Source of the DNA: an uncultured Erysipelotrichaceae bacterium | GTDB lineage: Bacteria > Bacillota_I > Bacilli_A > RF39 > UBA660 | Length of the DNA stretch: 8,813 nt | Direction: 5' to 3' | Assembly (NCBI GenBank): GCA_902803685.1 | Contig: CADCQR010000122.1 | Location: 1 to 8,813 of the forward strand | Shown: piece by piece, positions 7,814 to 8,813 of the stretch | Layout: the number at the start of each line of letters is the position of its first letter | Numbering within the stretch: the stretch's first letter is position 1 | The notes under the pieces: generated by a model | What the model saw: only the letters and a program-made list of their open reading frames with translations | Databases searched by the model: none | What the model was told of the DNA's origin: nothing | Position numbers and translations under genes: made by a program

Positions 7814-8813
7814 ATGAGCGCAAAAATAGAGATATTAGGAGATAAAAATTTAACTGCCGACATTGCCATAGAGGATGCACAATCAGCTATAGATAACAGT
7901 AGAATTCATGCAAATATTAGCCCATATAACGGAGATAATATACAACTATCTACTATCCTCTTCAAAGATCGTAATCAGTTCTACTTTAATCCAACAGAAG
8001 AACTTTCTATGGGAAACTACGTCAATAAAGGTAGCTCAGTACTAACAGTATTATCTAGTGGAGATTTTCCATTAGACTCAATATATCATGGTGCTAAGGA
8101 TATAATTACATTTGATATTAATAAATATCAATATTATATTGCAATGTTAAAATATTTGGCTATTACAAAACTTAGTTATGAAGAGTATTATTCATTTTTC
8201 TGTGATATATCAAGTAATGATTATTTATCACTAAAAATATATAAAAAAATAATTTCTGGTAACAAAAAAAATCCTGTTCTTACTTTTTGGGACACGTTTA
8301 TGACGCAAAGAGATTTAGATATGCAAAATATAAGGAATAATACACAATATCTATTAGCAAAATATCTAAGTCAAGATACATTAACCCCAGCTATGTTTGA
8401 TTACAATCGTAAAATTAATGATCTACCAATAACTGCAACAACAGAATTGATTTTAAGTGAAAATGGAGAAAAAACGCCAAATTCGTTTTTAGAAAACGAA
8501 GCTTCATATAATTTGACAAAAAGGGAAATAGAAAAATCAGAAACATCTTTTATCAAAAGCAATTTAATAGACTTAAAAAATAATTTAATAAATGCTAAGA
8601 ATTTCCCTCTACCATATTTTGATACAATATATTTATCGAATATACAAGAATATTTAAACCCAACTGTATTTAAACAAGCAATCGACGAACAACTAATGCC
8701 TATGTTAAAACCTGACGGCTCAATTGTGTTTTGCTGCCAAGGCATAACTGCGAATACCTTAGCAAGAACATCACAAGACAAAGCTATGGCGATGAGAAGA
8801 AAGGTGTTATACA
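7814..8813 (+). CDS. DUF3419/BtaA-like SAM-dependent transferase, 5' part
   Basis: An uninterrupted plus-strand frame of 333 codons runs off the right edge, so the C-terminus is missing. The ATG at 7814 has AAGGA 10 bases upstream and a strong extended -10; two nearby ATGs (7804, 7810) are in another frame that stops after 13 codons. The product resembles the DUF3419 family, which includes BtaA (transfers the 3-amino-3-carboxypropyl group of SAM to diacylglycerol in betaine-lipid synthesis). VLTVLSSGDFPLDSIYHGA (76-94) sits where the SAM-binding loop would be and FDIN (100-103) gives the acidic end of the next strand. MLKYLAITKLSYEEYYSFF (111-129), FDTIYLSNIQEYL (269-281) and LKPDGSIVFC (298-307) follow the pattern of such enzymes. 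No signal peptide or membrane segment is seen. Membership is judged from memory of the family, and the substrate is unknown. Confidence 0.6.
   Translation, partial: MSAKIEILGDKNLTADIAIEDAQSAIDNSRIHANISPYNGDNIQLSTILFKDRNQFYFNPTEELSMGNYVNKGSSVLTVLSSGDFPLDSIYHGAKDIITFDINKYQYYIAMLKYLAITKLSYEEYYSFFCDISSNDYLSLKIYKKIISGNKKNPVLTFWDTFMTQRDLDMQNIRNNTQYLLAKYLSQDTLTPAMFDYNRKINDLPITATTELILSENGEKTPNSFLENEASYNLTKREIEKSETSFIKSNLIDLKNNLINAKNFPLPYFDTIYLSNIQEYLNPTVFKQAIDEQLMPMLKPDGSIVFCCQGITANTLARTSQDKAMAMRRKVLY

Noticed and set aside
8401..8781. 126-codon minus-strand open frame opposite the DUF3419-like gene
   Set aside because: It is antisense to a longer plus-strand frame with promoter, ribosome site and family-like motifs; its product shows no recognisable domain.

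Overview
The window reads as chromosomal DNA of a low-GC Gram-positive bacterium (Bacillota, or a Mollicutes-like relative of the uncultured gut Bacilli). The reasons are AT-rich codon use, AGGAGG-type ribosome binding sites, the hrcA-grpE-dnaK-dnaJ gene order with CIRCE operators, a DnaK of Gram-positive length, and a ylbF-rsmD pair as in Bacillus. Tryptophan is written TGG throughout, including in the Trp-rich surface protein, so the code looks standard (not Mycoplasma code 4). The genus cannot be told from this sequence.

The layout has three blocks. (1) 1-4803, minus strand: a complete heat-shock chaperone operon transcribed hrcA, grpE, dnaK, dnaJ. It starts from a clear sigma-A type promoter (TTGACT, 17 bp, TACAAT) flanked by two HrcA operators (CIRCE) and ends in a terminator hairpin at the left edge. 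A long hairpin sits between dnaK and dnaJ. (2) 4804-7704, minus strand: ylbF-like, rsmD and a large surface protein gene, closely packed and ended by a strong terminator just upstream of the chaperone promoter. (3) 7814 to the right edge, plus strand: the first 333 codons of a divergent gene that looks like a DUF3419/BtaA-type SAM-dependent enzyme and has no stop inside the window.

The chaperone genes form a self-regulating loop: HrcA represses its own operon through the CIRCE elements, and DnaK-DnaJ-GrpE refold stress-damaged protein. The ylbF-like and rsmD genes belong to RNA metabolism (RNase Y accessory factor, 16S rRNA methylation).

The most unusual gene is the 668-residue protein at 4839-6845. 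It has a type IV pilin-like N-terminus without the usual Glu5, then a glycine-rich domain, an F5/8 type C (discoidin) domain and a ricin-type beta-trefoil. This looks like a glycan-binding adhesin carried on a pilin-like anchor, placed directly after rsmD. The second notable structure is the 109-bp divergent region at 7705-7813. There a 34-bp perfect-arm palindrome lies between two extended -10 promoters, one of which would give a leaderless ylbF-like mRNA.
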